Source of the DNA: Micromonospora phaseoli
GTDB lineage: Bacteria > Actinomycetota > Actinomycetes > Mycobacteriales > Micromonosporaceae
Assembly (NCBI RefSeq): GCF_900109115.1
Contig: NZ_FNYV01000002.1
Coordinates: forward strand, 496,001-560,000
DNA length: 64,000 nucleotides
Reading direction: 5' to 3'
Shown here in pieces: positions 1-8,465 of this stretch. How positions within the stretch are numbered: position 1 is the stretch's first letter; each line of letters starts with the position of its first letter. The notes beneath the pieces were generated by a model that saw nothing but the letters and a program-made list of their open reading frames with translations, was not told the origin of the DNA and ran no database searches. Position numbers and translations under genes: made by a program.

Positions 1-449
1 CGGTGTCGCGCCGCCACCCGAAGGAGTGGCAACGCCTGGCTGACCAGGACGAACGGTGCACGGGTGTTCAGCGCGAACTGCTTGTCGTACCGTGCGATCG
101 GGTATCCGTCGAGCGGTGCGGCCGAGCCCACGCCGGCCGCGAGGACGAGAGCGTCCAGGCCGTCGTGCCGCGCGGCGTGCGCGGCGACGACCGCCGCCGG
201 CGCGTCAGGTGCGGCGAGGTCGACCTCGACCGGGTGCACCTGCACCGCTCCGGCCGCCCTCGCCTCGGCCGCGGCGGCGGCCAGCCGGGCCGGGTCGCGG
301 GCCGCCAGGGTCAGCGACCAGCCACGCGCGGCGAGCGCCAGTGCGATGCCGCGCCCGATCCCCCGGGATGCTCCGGTGACCAGCGCGGACCGGGCCGGCC
401 CACGGTCCGTCGCGCTGGACCGCCCGGCCGGGGTCGGGGGTGCGCTCAT
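1..449 (-). CDS. SDR-family oxidoreductase (3' end outside window)
   Basis: N-terminal 149 residues of a short-chain dehydrogenase/reductase, an NAD(P)-dependent oxidoreductase; the rest lies beyond the left edge. The Rossmann glycine motif TGASRGIG is at residues 25-32 and a conserved Asn-containing segment (FALNTRAPF) lies near residue 130. An unusually Pro/Ala-rich stretch of about 20 residues precedes the Rossmann fold. The ATG overlaps the TGA of the TetR gene (ATGA), so it is translationally coupled and last in the visible operon. The substrate cannot be read from the sequence; context suggests a step in the same catabolic route as the monooxygenase and acyl-CoA enzymes. Confidence 0.85.
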   Translation of the reverse strand, partial: MSAPPTPAGRSSATDRGPARSALVTGASRGIGRGIALALAARGWSLTLAARDPARLAAAAAEARAAGAVQVHPVEVDLAAPDAPAAVVAAHAARHDGLDALVLAAGVGSAAPLDGYPIARYDKQFALNTRAPFVLVSQALPLLRVAARH

Positions 450-1138
450 CGGGACCGTCCTGAGGCGGTCTCTCCGCTGATGCCGACGATCGAACGCGCG
501 ATGGTGAGGTACCGGTCGAGCAGAGCATCGACCGGGAGCGTCCCGTCCGGCCGGTACCACGACGCGACGCCTACGCAGAGCGAGGCGATGGCCCGGCTGG
601 CGTCCTTCGGGTAGGCGGTCGCGAAGACGCCGTCCCGCACGCCGTCGAGGATCACCCCATCGAGCATCCGTTGCTGCTCGTCGCGCTTGGCGACGTAACG
701 TGCCCGGTTGTCCGGCTCCAGGCTGCGTAGCTCCGCCGTGGAGACCATCGCGCCGGTGCGTCGGTACATGTGGAACCGGAGTAGCGACTCGACCAGCGCG
801 TCGAACTGCGAGCGGGGATCGGCGGACGCGGTCGCCAGCGCCTGCCGGCTACGGACCAGCAACTCGTCGATGATCACCGTCATGAGGTCGAAGAGGATGT
901 CCTGTTTGGACGGATAGTAGTGATACACGCCCGGCACGGAGAGACCGGACCGACGCGCCAGGTCACGGGTCGTCGTGCCGTGATAGCCGTGTTCGTAGAA
1001 GGCCTGGAGAGCGGCGTCGAGGATGCGGGGGAACTCGAGCGGCCCGTACTCCCGCCAATCGGACTCGGCAGACATCGGCTCGGTCGTCACCTCTCTCGTC
1101 GTGAATCCAGGGGTCTGGTTCTCGGTGGACCGGCTCAT
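446..1138 (-). CDS. TetR-family transcriptional regulator
   Basis: A 230-residue repressor-type regulator. The helix-turn-helix is plain at about residues 57-80 (TRDLARRSGLSVPGVYHYYP followed by SKQDIL), and the C-terminal ligand domain is all-helical. The ATG at 1138 overlaps the stop of the ligase gene (ATGA); a second in-frame ATG at 1075 (MSAESDWREYG) would give 209 residues and cannot be excluded. It sits inside the operon it probably controls. TetR regulators next to acyl-CoA dehydrogenases and acyl-CoA ligases often sense an acyl-CoA; here that is inference. Likely targets are the dyads at 8342-8357 and 8411-8434. Confidence 0.88.
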   Translation of the reverse strand: MSRSTENQTPGFTTREVTTEPMSAESDWREYGPLEFPRILDAALQAFYEHGYHGTTTRDLARRSGLSVPGVYHYYPSKQDILFDLMTVIIDELLVRSRQALATASADPRSQFDALVESLLRFHMYRRTGAMVSTAELRSLEPDNRARYVAKRDEQQRMLDGVILDGVRDGVFATAYPKDASRAIASLCVGVASWYRPDGTLPVDALLDRYLTIARSIVGISGETASGRSR

Positions 1139-3114
1139 GGCTCGCGCCGCCTCTCGCGTGCCGAGGTGATCAGCATGTCCAGAGCCGCCGGATCGTCGAC
1201 GGCTCCACGGTCGATCACGCGCTCCGGGTCGGCGCCCTGGAGGATGCGTTTGACCGGCACCTCCAGGCGTTTGCCGGTCTTCGTGTGGGGCAGGCTCGGC
1301 AGCAGGATCACCTCGTCGGGCACGTGTCGGGGCGAGGTCCGCTCGACGATGTGCCGCCGGATCCGGCTGACGAGCTCGGCCGGTCTCCCGTCGCCGTTCG
1401 GGACGACGAACAGTGGCAGCCAGTATCCGCCGTCCGGCTCCTCGACGCCCACCACGAGGGCGTCCGCCACCTCGGGCAGGTCGCTGATGGCGGCGTAGAT
1501 CTCCGCCGAACCCAGCCGGACACCGTGTCGGTTGATGGTCGCGTCGGAGCGCCCGAGGATGACGACGGTGCCACGCTCGGTCATCATGGTCAGGTCCCCG
1601 TGTCGCCACACGCCGGGAAACATATCGAAGTAGGTGTCCCGCAGCTTCTGGCCGTCGGGGTCGTCCCAGAAGTGCAGGGGCATCGACGGCATCGGCTCGG
1701 TGATCACCATCTCGCCCGGCACGCCGACCCGCGCCCGGCCGCCTTCCGGGTGCCACACCTGGACCGCGGCGCCCAGTGCGGGGGCGCTGATCTCACCGTC
1801 GTACACCGGGGTGGTCGGCGCGCTGGCCACGAAGATCCCGACGATGTCGGTGCCGCCACTCATCGATCCGAGCTGCACCTGCGGGCTGACGTGCTCCCGG
1901 AACCACGCGTTTGCGGTCCCCGGCAGCACCGACCCGGTGACGCCGACCAGCCGTAGCGCCGACAGGCCCAGCTCCCTGCCCGGCGCCAGGCCCGCTCGTT
2001 GCGAGGCTTCGAGGTAGCCGGGGCTCGTGCCGAACACGGCCACGCCGAGATCGGCGACCAGTCGCCACAGCGCATCCGGGCCCGGCCAGGTCGGCCGGCC
2101 GTCGTAGAGGACGATGGTCGCGCCGTGCAGCAGCCCGCAGACCTGGGCGTTCCACATCATCCAGTTCGGCGTGGTGAACCAGAAGAAGACGTCCCCGGCG
2201 CGCAGGTCCATGTGCAGGCCCGGTGAGACCAGCTGTTCCAGCAGCACTCCCCCGTGCCCGTGCACGACCCCCTTGGGCCGGCCCGTCGTACCGGAGGTGA
2301 ACAGGACCCAGAGCGGGTGGTCGAACCCCACCGCGAGACCGTCCGCAGCGGGTTCGGCGGCCAGCGCCTCCGCCCAGGTGCTGGCGTCAGGGCCGTCCGC
2401 CGGGTTGGTCAGCCCCGCGGTCTCCACGGTGATCGTGTGGCGCAGCTCCGGAAGCAGCTCGCGTAGCTGCCGCGCGTCGTCCCGGCGGTCGTGCACCTTC
2501 CCGCCGAACCGGTAGCCCGAGCCGGTGATCAGGACCCGGGGCGACAGCTGCGCCATCCGCTGGGCGGCCGAGGGTGCCGCGTAGTCGAGGCCGGTCTGCG
2601 CCCACACCGCGCCGACCAGGGCGGTCGCCACGAACGCGACGACACCTTCGACGCAGTTCGGCAGGTAGGCGGCGACCCGGTCACCGGGCGCGACACCGAG
2701 GCCGCGCAGTCGCCCGGCGACGGCGGCGGCCTGCGCACGCAGCTCGCCGTACGTGATCGACGACCGCTCGCCGGTCTCGGCGACCAGGATCACCGCGTCC
2801 TGGTCGTCGTCGCCGGCGCGCAGCAGGTGCCGGCCGAAGTTGAGGGTGCCGCCGGGAAACCACTCGGCCCCGGGCATCCGATGTTCGGCGAGCGCGCACC
2901 GCGGCGGGGTTTCCCAGTCCACGCCGAAGAAGTCGGCGACCGCGGCCCAGAAGTCCCCGGGCGACGCCACGGACCACGCGTGCAGCGCGCGGTAGTCGGT
3001 CACGTCGTCGAGGCTGGCGCGGCCCTGCCCGACGAGCCATTGCGCGAACCGCACGATCCGGGTCTGCTGGACCCGCGCCGGGTCCGGCAGCCAGCTCGGT
3101 TCGATGGCAGTCAT
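1135..3114 (-). CDS. Acetoacetyl-CoA synthetase-like acyl-CoA ligase
   Basis: A 659-residue ANL-superfamily enzyme that activates an acid with ATP to an acyl-adenylate and then a CoA thioester. The AMP-binding P-loop LFTSGTTGRPKGVVHGHGG is near residue 270, the adenylate motif GDLTMM near 500, and the C-terminal catalytic lysine is in HTKTGKRLEVPVKR. The N-terminal block (EWFPGGTLNFGRHLL) and the length match acetoacetyl-CoA synthetases rather than acetyl-CoA synthetases. The start at 3114 has GGAAGG just upstream. It lies between the ABC permease and the TetR gene. Physiological acid: acetoacetate by family; a related 3-keto acid from the locus substrate is possible. Confidence 0.88.
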   Translation of the reverse strand: MTAIEPSWLPDPARVQQTRIVRFAQWLVGQGRASLDDVTDYRALHAWSVASPGDFWAAVADFFGVDWETPPRCALAEHRMPGAEWFPGGTLNFGRHLLRAGDDDQDAVILVAETGERSSITYGELRAQAAAVAGRLRGLGVAPGDRVAAYLPNCVEGVVAFVATALVGAVWAQTGLDYAAPSAAQRMAQLSPRVLITGSGYRFGGKVHDRRDDARQLRELLPELRHTITVETAGLTNPADGPDASTWAEALAAEPAADGLAVGFDHPLWVLFTSGTTGRPKGVVHGHGGVLLEQLVSPGLHMDLRAGDVFFWFTTPNWMMWNAQVCGLLHGATIVLYDGRPTWPGPDALWRLVADLGVAVFGTSPGYLEASQRAGLAPGRELGLSALRLVGVTGSVLPGTANAWFREHVSPQVQLGSMSGGTDIVGIFVASAPTTPVYDGEISAPALGAAVQVWHPEGGRARVGVPGEMVITEPMPSMPLHFWDDPDGQKLRDTYFDMFPGVWRHGDLTMMTERGTVVILGRSDATINRHGVRLGSAEIYAAISDLPEVADALVVGVEEPDGGYWLPLFVVPNGDGRPAELVSRIRRHIVERTSPRHVPDEVILLPSLPHTKTGKRLEVPVKRILQGADPERVIDRGAVDDPAALDMLITSARERRREP

Positions 3115-3161
3115 CGTCGACCTTCCTTCACGATCGGTGTGGCTGGCCGGGTGCACACCGG

Positions 3162-4382
3162 TCAGCGCCGCCCCGGCAGGAGCGCGCCACGGGTGAGGAC
3201 CACGTCGACGGCCACGGCGATGATGAGTACGGACCCGGTCGCGAAGTACTGCACCTCGGTCGAGAGCCCCAGCAGTTGGACGCCATTGCTGATCGAGCCG
3301 ATGACCAGCGCGCCGAGCAACGCCGACCAGATCGATCCGCGTCCGCCGAAGAGGCTGGTGCCACCCACGACCGCCGCCGCGATCGCGTTCAACATCAGCG
3401 GGCCGGAACCGGAGGTGACCGAGACGCCGAGTTGGCGGGACGCGTCGACCATGCCGGCGACGGCCGCGCACGCGCCGAGGACGAGGAAGGAGTAGAGCAC
3501 CATCCGCCGTACCGGGATACCGGCACGCTGGGCCGCCTCGCGGTCGCCGCCCACCGCGTACAGGTGGATGCCGTAGCGGGTCTGGGTGGTGACGTACCAC
3601 GCGATCAGCAGCATGACCGCCACGATCAGCACGGGCATCGGCAGGCCCCGCTGCCGGGTCAACGTGAAGACCCCGCCGAAGAGCACGGCCGCGACCAGCG
3701 CGGAGGGCACGATGATCGTGGTCAACGAGGCCAGCGATCCGGTGGACAGCCGCTCCCGGTACTGGAACAGGCGGTACGCGACGAACGCCAGGGTGGCCAC
3801 CGCCGCCAGCGCGTAGCTCGTGCCCGCCGGGATCGCCGCGCTCGCGATCGTGGCGAACGGGGTGCCGGCCACGCTGATCGTGAACTCGGGCGGCAGCACG
3901 ACCAGGATCAGGCCCTGGAGGATCACCATGCCGCCCAGCGTCACGATCAGCGACGGTACGCCGAACATCACGGCCTGGGCCTGGACGAACATGACGGCCA
4001 TCCCCGCGGCCACCGCCGCCGCGATACCGACGGGCAGCGGCAGGCCGCTGTTGACGGTCAGCCCGGCGGCGACCGCCGCGCACACGCCGGACAGCACGGC
4101 CGAGGAGAGGTCGATCTCGCCGACGAGCAGGACGAAGACCACGCCCAGGGCGAGGATCGCCGTCGTCACGATCTGCAACGTGAGGTTGGTGAGGTTCTGG
4201 AAGCTGAGGTACGCCGGACTCTGGCTGTAGAAGACGGCCCAGATGATTGCCAGCACGACCAGCACCGGGACGCTCCGGTGCCCGCGCGCCGCCGTCTCGA
4301 TCGCCCGGCTGAGCCGGCTACGGTGGGCCGTCGGCGCGCCGACGGCGGGTGATGTCGAGATGCTCAAGGTCTCCGCCCTCAA
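3162..4382 (-). CDS. ABC transporter permease, ribose/sugar (RbsC-like) type
   Basis: A 406-residue integral membrane protein of the BPD_transp_2 (RbsC/XylH) family, with about ten hydrophobic segments beginning near residue 37. It forms the pore of the importer with the ATPase and binding protein encoded upstream. The family signature region GEIDLSSAVLSGVCAAVAAG is present near residue 85. The first possible start is TTG 4382, overlapping the ATPase stop (TTGA); a second TTG at 4367 has GGAG close upstream, giving 401 residues. The 30-residue hydrophilic N-terminus is longer than usual. The substrate is not identifiable from the pore. Confidence 0.88.
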   Translation of the reverse strand: MRAETLSISTSPAVGAPTAHRSRLSRAIETAARGHRSVPVLVVLAIIWAVFYSQSPAYLSFQNLTNLTLQIVTTAILALGVVFVLLVGEIDLSSAVLSGVCAAVAAGLTVNSGLPLPVGIAAAVAAGMAVMFVQAQAVMFGVPSLIVTLGGMVILQGLILVVLPPEFTISVAGTPFATIASAAIPAGTSYALAAVATLAFVAYRLFQYRERLSTGSLASLTTIIVPSALVAAVLFGGVFTLTRQRGLPMPVLIVAVMLLIAWYVTTQTRYGIHLYAVGGDREAAQRAGIPVRRMVLYSFLVLGACAAVAGMVDASRQLGVSVTSGSGPLMLNAIAAAVVGGTSLFGGRGSIWSALLGALVIGSISNGVQLLGLSTEVQYFATGSVLIIAVAVDVVLTRGALLPGRR

Positions 4383-5185
4383 TCGTCGCTTGGCTCGTGC
4401 GCACCGGTCATCGCGCTGACCAGCTCCGACGGTGTGTAACCGCCACGGCGGTACTCGGCGACCCGGGTGCCGAGCCGCAGGACCACGACCCGGTCGGCGA
4501 TCTGCCGCACGTCCCGCATGTCGTGTGAGATCACGACCACGCCCCGTCCCTGCTCGCGTAGCCGGCCGATCAGGTCCAGCACCTCACCGCGTTGCGACAC
4601 GCCGAGCGCCGCGGTCGGCTCGTCGAGGATCACCACCGCCGGGTCGCTGATGAGCGCACGGCAGATCGCGATGCCCTGACGCTGGCCGCCCGAGAGCGCG
4701 ACGACCGGGGTGTTCAGTGAGCGGAGCTTGACCGACAGCGACTCCAACACCCGCCGGGCCTGCTCCTCCATCACGTGGCGCCGAACCCGTCGCCCGGACC
4801 AGACCGGCCCGTGGCGTTCCTGGCCCAGGAAGAGGTTCTGGACGGCGTCGAGGTTGTCGCACAACGAGAGATCCTGGAAGATCGTGCGGATCCCCGCCTC
4901 GGCTGCGGCCCGCGGCGAATCCAGACGGGCGTGCTGTCCGCGTACCCTGATCTCCCCGGTGTCCGGTCGCTCCACCCCGGAGACCAGCTTGACCAGAGTG
5001 GACTTGCCGGCGCCGTTGTCGCCGACGAGCGCGACCACCTCACCCGGGTGCACCGTCAGGTCGACCTCGTGCAGTGCCCGCACACCGCCGAAGTGCTTCG
5101 AGACCTTTCTCAGTTCGAGCAGGGGAGTCGAGTGTGGCCCGCCGTCCGACGGGTCGGAAAGCTGTGGCTCGCTGTCCACGGTCAT
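4379..5185 (-). CDS. ABC transporter ATPase, single-domain sugar type
   Basis: A 268-residue cytosolic ATPase energising the importer. Walker A is GDNGAGKST, the signature is LSGGQRQGIAICRAL, and Walker B is VVILDEPTAAL; a D-loop and H-loop (VVISHDM) follow. Ribose-type importers usually have a fused double ATPase (RbsA, about 500 residues); this one has a single domain, like the FrcA/fructose-type subset, so two copies must assemble. It starts at ATG 5185 behind a strong GGAGGAG. The order binding protein-ATPase-permease is the normal operon order. Confidence 0.92.
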   Translation of the reverse strand: MTVDSEPQLSDPSDGGPHSTPLLELRKVSKHFGGVRALHEVDLTVHPGEVVALVGDNGAGKSTLVKLVSGVERPDTGEIRVRGQHARLDSPRAAAEAGIRTIFQDLSLCDNLDAVQNLFLGQERHGPVWSGRRVRRHVMEEQARRVLESLSVKLRSLNTPVVALSGGQRQGIAICRALISDPAVVILDEPTAALGVSQRGEVLDLIGRLREQGRGVVVISHDMRDVRQIADRVVVLRLGTRVAEYRRGGYTPSELVSAMTGAHEPSDD

Positions 5186-5242
5186 GGTCTCCTCCGCGCG
5201 GGCGGTCGGTGGCTGCCGACCGCCCGCTGCCGATGGGTTGGG

Positions 5243-6388
5243 CTACTTGTTCCTGGTCTTGCAGGTCTCGGTCTCCGCGGCGGCGCCGGTGCAGATCTGC
5301 GCCCAGGTGAACATGCCGAGGTCGACGGCCTGCTGCACCGCGTCGCCGGGATCCTTGCCCTCTTCGAGGTGGATCAGCGTCGCGTCGAGCTTGGCCGTGG
5401 GCACCTGCATCGCCCCGTTGTCGATGGTGTCCTTGACGAGGTCGGCCGGGGGCTGCTGGCCGGCGATCGCGGCGATGGCGATCTTCGCCGCCGCCTCCGC
5501 CTCGACCGAGAACGCCTTGAGCACGTTGTCCTGCTGATCCCCGGTCAGCATGTACTGCAGGCCGGTCAGCTCGGGGTTCTGGCCGCCGTACACGGGGATG
5601 TCCAGGTTCTTGCCCTTGAGCGCCGCGATGACGCCCGCCGTGATGCCGTCGTAGAACCCGAGGAACGCGGCGACGCCGTTCTGCGTCCTGGTGAGGCACT
5701 GCTCGGTGGCCTTGGTGGCGTTGTCCGGTGCCCAGTCCTTGATGTAGTCCTCGCAGACCACCTCGATGTCACCGCTGGAGATGAGCGGGTCGAGGATCTT
5801 GTTCTGCCCGGCGAGCATCTGGGTCGTGTAGACGTCGCCCTTGTTGCCGTACTGGCGGGCGACCTTGACCGGCTTTGCGCCGAGCGCGCCGCCGGTGACC
5901 TGCGCGGCGAAGTAGGTCGCCTGCTGGGCGCCGACCTTCTCCGGATCGAAGACCACCTGGGCGTACATGGTGCCGTTGACCGGCGGGTTCTCGTACCCGA
6001 TGACCGGCACCTTCGCCTGTTCGGCGGCCTGCAGCAGACCCGCGCTGGTGTTCGGGTCGGCGGCAACCACGACCAGGGCCTTGGCGCCGGCGGCGATCGC
6101 CGCGTTGGCCTGGGCGAGCTGCTGGTTGGAGTCACCGCCGGCGTTGACGAACTTGACCTCGACGCTGGGGTCCAACGCCTTGATCGCCTTCTCGAACGCC
6201 GGGCCGTCCTGCTGGATGTAGCGGGTGGGCGTGGTGTTGGGTGCCATGAAGTAGACGAGCTTCGAGTCGGCGCCGCCATCGCCGGTACCGGAGTCGGCAC
6301 CGCCGCAGGCCGAGACGAGAAGGAGACTGGCGCACGCGCCTGCGGCGACGACCGCCCGAAGGGTGCGAGCATAGGACTGACGTTTCAC
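5243..6388 (-). CDS. Sugar-type ABC transporter substrate-binding lipoprotein
   Basis: A 381-residue periplasmic-binding-protein-like lipoprotein (Peripla_BP_4/RbsB group). The signal peptide ends in a lipobox LLVSACGG, with the lipidated Cys near residue 25, so the mature protein is tethered outside the membrane. The GTG at 6388 is chosen because GAGGAG lies about 7 nt upstream and the signal peptide starts there; a longer frame exists but begins with non-signal sequence. It is followed by the ATPase and permease. The ligand is unknown: the fold usually binds sugars, yet the flanking genes are a monooxygenase and acyl-CoA enzymes. Confidence 0.9.
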   Translation of the reverse strand: MKRQSYARTLRAVVAAGACASLLLVSACGGADSGTGDGGADSKLVYFMAPNTTPTRYIQQDGPAFEKAIKALDPSVEVKFVNAGGDSNQQLAQANAAIAAGAKALVVVAADPNTSAGLLQAAEQAKVPVIGYENPPVNGTMYAQVVFDPEKVGAQQATYFAAQVTGGALGAKPVKVARQYGNKGDVYTTQMLAGQNKILDPLISSGDIEVVCEDYIKDWAPDNATKATEQCLTRTQNGVAAFLGFYDGITAGVIAALKGKNLDIPVYGGQNPELTGLQYMLTGDQQDNVLKAFSVEAEAAAKIAIAAIAGQQPPADLVKDTIDNGAMQVPTAKLDATLIHLEEGKDPGDAVQQAVDLGMFTWAQICTGAAAETETCKTRNK

Positions 6389-6511
6389 TGGGCAACTCCT
6401 CTGCTGAACTTTCACGCCGGATGGCGGCAAGAACGCTTGCGGGTGTGCATCAGGGCCCACGGCCGGTGGGCGGGCGGCGGAGTGCTCTGGAACCGGTGCC
6501 GGTCGCTCCCG

Positions 6512-8305
6512 CTACCGCGCCGTCACGCCCGGTCGGGGCAGCTGGATGCCCGCGTGCTTCGCGGTGATCTGTAGCGCCAGATGCTTGGAGTAGATGCGGA
6601 CCCAGGCGAGTGGGCCGCCCATGTACCAGAACCCCGGGTGGCCGGTACGCCGGTAGAGCCCGCCGATCTCGCCGTCCTCGCCGATGCCGAGGACGAGCGG
6701 CAGCCGGTCGGCGACCCCGTCGCCGAAGAGCCGGCGAGCGGTTTCGCGCATGTTCCGGTACCCGGTCGCCAGCACCACGAGGTCAGCGTCCAGGGTCCGG
6801 CCGTCCGCCAGGCGGATGCCGTCGGGGGTGAACTCCGCGAGCCCGGATCCCTGGGCAAGCTTGACCTTCCCGTCGGCGATGAGCCGTGAGCAGCCCACGT
6901 CGATGTAGTAGCCGCCGCCGTACGCCAGCGCGTAGCCCATCAGCCCGGTGCCGTCGGGCCCGTCGTTGCGCTTGAAGCCGACCGCGTCGAGGGCGGCGAG
7001 CAGTTCGGCGTCCTTCCTGGCGGTCTCCTTCACCCCCTCCCTGGCCATGTCGAGCACGAGGGGCCACGGGGTGCCGCTGGCCAGCAGGTCGGCGTACGCG
7101 GTCGGTGGGCCGCCCTCGACGAAGTTGCTGCCGAAGATCGCCGGGATGCCGTGCTCCTGGCTGATGATGTGGGTTGACGAGCGCTGGACGATCGTGACGT
7201 CCGCACCGGCCTCGTAGAGGTCCTGGGCGATGTCGTGGCCGCTGTTGCACGCGCCGACCACGACCGCCTTCTTCCCGGCCCAGTCGGTGGCGGAGGCATG
7301 CTGGCTGGAGTGGTAGCTGGTGCCCGCGAACAGCTCGCGCCCCGGCACGGCGGGAACGTTCGGTTCGCCGGCGGCACCGGTGGCGAGGATGACGTCGCGC
7401 GGGTGCAGTTCCCGCTCACCGTCCGGCGTACGGACCCGCAGCGTCCACCGTCCGCTCGTCTCGTCAAAGCTGGACGAGGTCATCTCGGCCGACGTCCAGA
7501 CGTTGAGCTCCATCGCCGAGGCGTACGACTCGAACCAGTCGGCGATCTTGTCCTTGGGGCAGTAGACCGGCCACGACTCGGGATAGGGCAGATAGGGAAG
7601 GTGATCGGCCCACACGGGATCGTGCAGGACCAGCGAGTGGTAGCGCTTGCGCCACCCGTCGCCGATCCGCTCGCTCTTCTCCAGGACCAACGTGTCCACG
7701 CCCATCAGCCCGAGGTTCGCGGCAACCGACAGACCGCCCTGGCCGGCGCCGATGACGACCACGTCCGGGTCACCGTCGACGTAGCGCACCTTCTCCTGCC
7801 GCTCGTCACGCCAGTTGCGGCCACGCACGGCCGGGTTGTGCCGGGGCCCCTTGGAGCGGTGGTGGCCGATCGCCCGCTCGTGACCGCGCAGGTCGTCCAG
7901 CTCGGTCAGCACGGTCCAGGCGACCCAGTCGCCGTCCTCCTGACGCAGCCGGACGGCACCCCGCCCGAACCCGAGGGGGGTCTCGAAGGTGATGAACCCC
8001 TCGATCAGCTCGTTGGCGCCGCCCTGGTAACGCGGCCCGAACTCCGTGGTCATCCGGACATTGACGACGGAGCCAGGCCCGAGGTGCTCGCCCAGCATCG
8101 TCGCGACCCGGTCCCGGCCGTGGTAGGTGCCGAGGTCCCCGGTGAGCGCGAGCAGGTCACGCCACCAGCACTCCCTGGCCAGCAGCGTCGTGATTGTCGG
8201 CACGTCGGCGGCCTGGAGTGCCGGCGTGAGTCGGTCCAGCCAGGCGGCGAAGGTGGTCTCCGCCGTGACCTCGGCCGCGGTGGCCTGGGGTGTCTCCGTC
8301 GCCAT
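6512..8305 (-). CDS. Flavin-dependent monooxygenase with N-terminal SnoaL-like domain
   Basis: A 597-residue NAD(P)H/FAD-dependent oxygenase. Residues about 18-150 form an NTF2/SnoaL-like domain; the FAD-binding motif VVIGAGQGGLSVAANLG follows near 182, and a second Rossmann motif VVGACNSGHDIA near 352 should bind NADPH. A final ATG-type flavin motif (LVVLATGYRNM) is near 510. The family includes Baeyer-Villiger and N-oxidising enzymes; which reaction occurs here is not visible. First gene of the minus-strand operon, divergent from the acyl-CoA dehydrogenase. In this architecture the SnoaL domain is a recurrent but functionally unassigned N-terminal extension. Confidence 0.88.
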   Translation of the reverse strand: MATETPQATAAEVTAETTFAAWLDRLTPALQAADVPTITTLLARECWWRDLLALTGDLGTYHGRDRVATMLGEHLGPGSVVNVRMTTEFGPRYQGGANELIEGFITFETPLGFGRGAVRLRQEDGDWVAWTVLTELDDLRGHERAIGHHRSKGPRHNPAVRGRNWRDERQEKVRYVDGDPDVVVIGAGQGGLSVAANLGLMGVDTLVLEKSERIGDGWRKRYHSLVLHDPVWADHLPYLPYPESWPVYCPKDKIADWFESYASAMELNVWTSAEMTSSSFDETSGRWTLRVRTPDGERELHPRDVILATGAAGEPNVPAVPGRELFAGTSYHSSQHASATDWAGKKAVVVGACNSGHDIAQDLYEAGADVTIVQRSSTHIISQEHGIPAIFGSNFVEGGPPTAYADLLASGTPWPLVLDMAREGVKETARKDAELLAALDAVGFKRNDGPDGTGLMGYALAYGGGYYIDVGCSRLIADGKVKLAQGSGLAEFTPDGIRLADGRTLDADLVVLATGYRNMRETARRLFGDGVADRLPLVLGIGEDGEIGGLYRRTGHPGFWYMGGPLAWVRIYSKHLALQITAKHAGIQLPRPGVTAR

Positions 8306-8341
8306 TGACGCGCCCTTCCGTCCGTATCACCCTGGTACAGT

Positions 8342-8357
8342 CCGAGCGCTCGCTCGG
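8342..8357. promoter_or_regulatory. Perfect 7-2-7 inverted repeat, candidate TetR operator
   Basis: CCGAGCG-CT-CGCTCGG lies 37 bp upstream of the monooxygenase start on the minus strand, inside the divergent promoter region. TetR-family repressors bind such short GC-rich dyads. Assignment to the TetR at 446-1138 is inference. Confidence 0.5.
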
Positions 8358-8410
8358 TAGCCAGAGTCTGAACCTTGGACGGCGTGACGAGCAACACTCC
8401 GACGAAACTT

Positions 8411-8434
8411 TCTCGCAACAAAATTGTCACGAGA
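8411..8434. promoter_or_regulatory. 24-bp quasi-palindrome upstream of acyl-CoA dehydrogenase
   Basis: Two 11-bp half sites (TCTCG-2 nt-ACAA and TTGT-2 nt-CGAGA) separated by AA. It is much more AT-rich than its surroundings and ends 31 bp before the ATG at 8466. Likely an operator, either a second site for the same TetR regulator or the site for another one. Confidence 0.45.
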
Positions 8435-8465
8435 TCCGCGCCGTCCTCCGTGAGCGAGGTGCCCC

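Noticed and set aside
4775..6574. 599-codon plus-strand frame opposite the ABC ATPase and binding protein genes
   Set aside because: Crosses two well-supported genes and their start region with no recognisable domain; a shadow frame.
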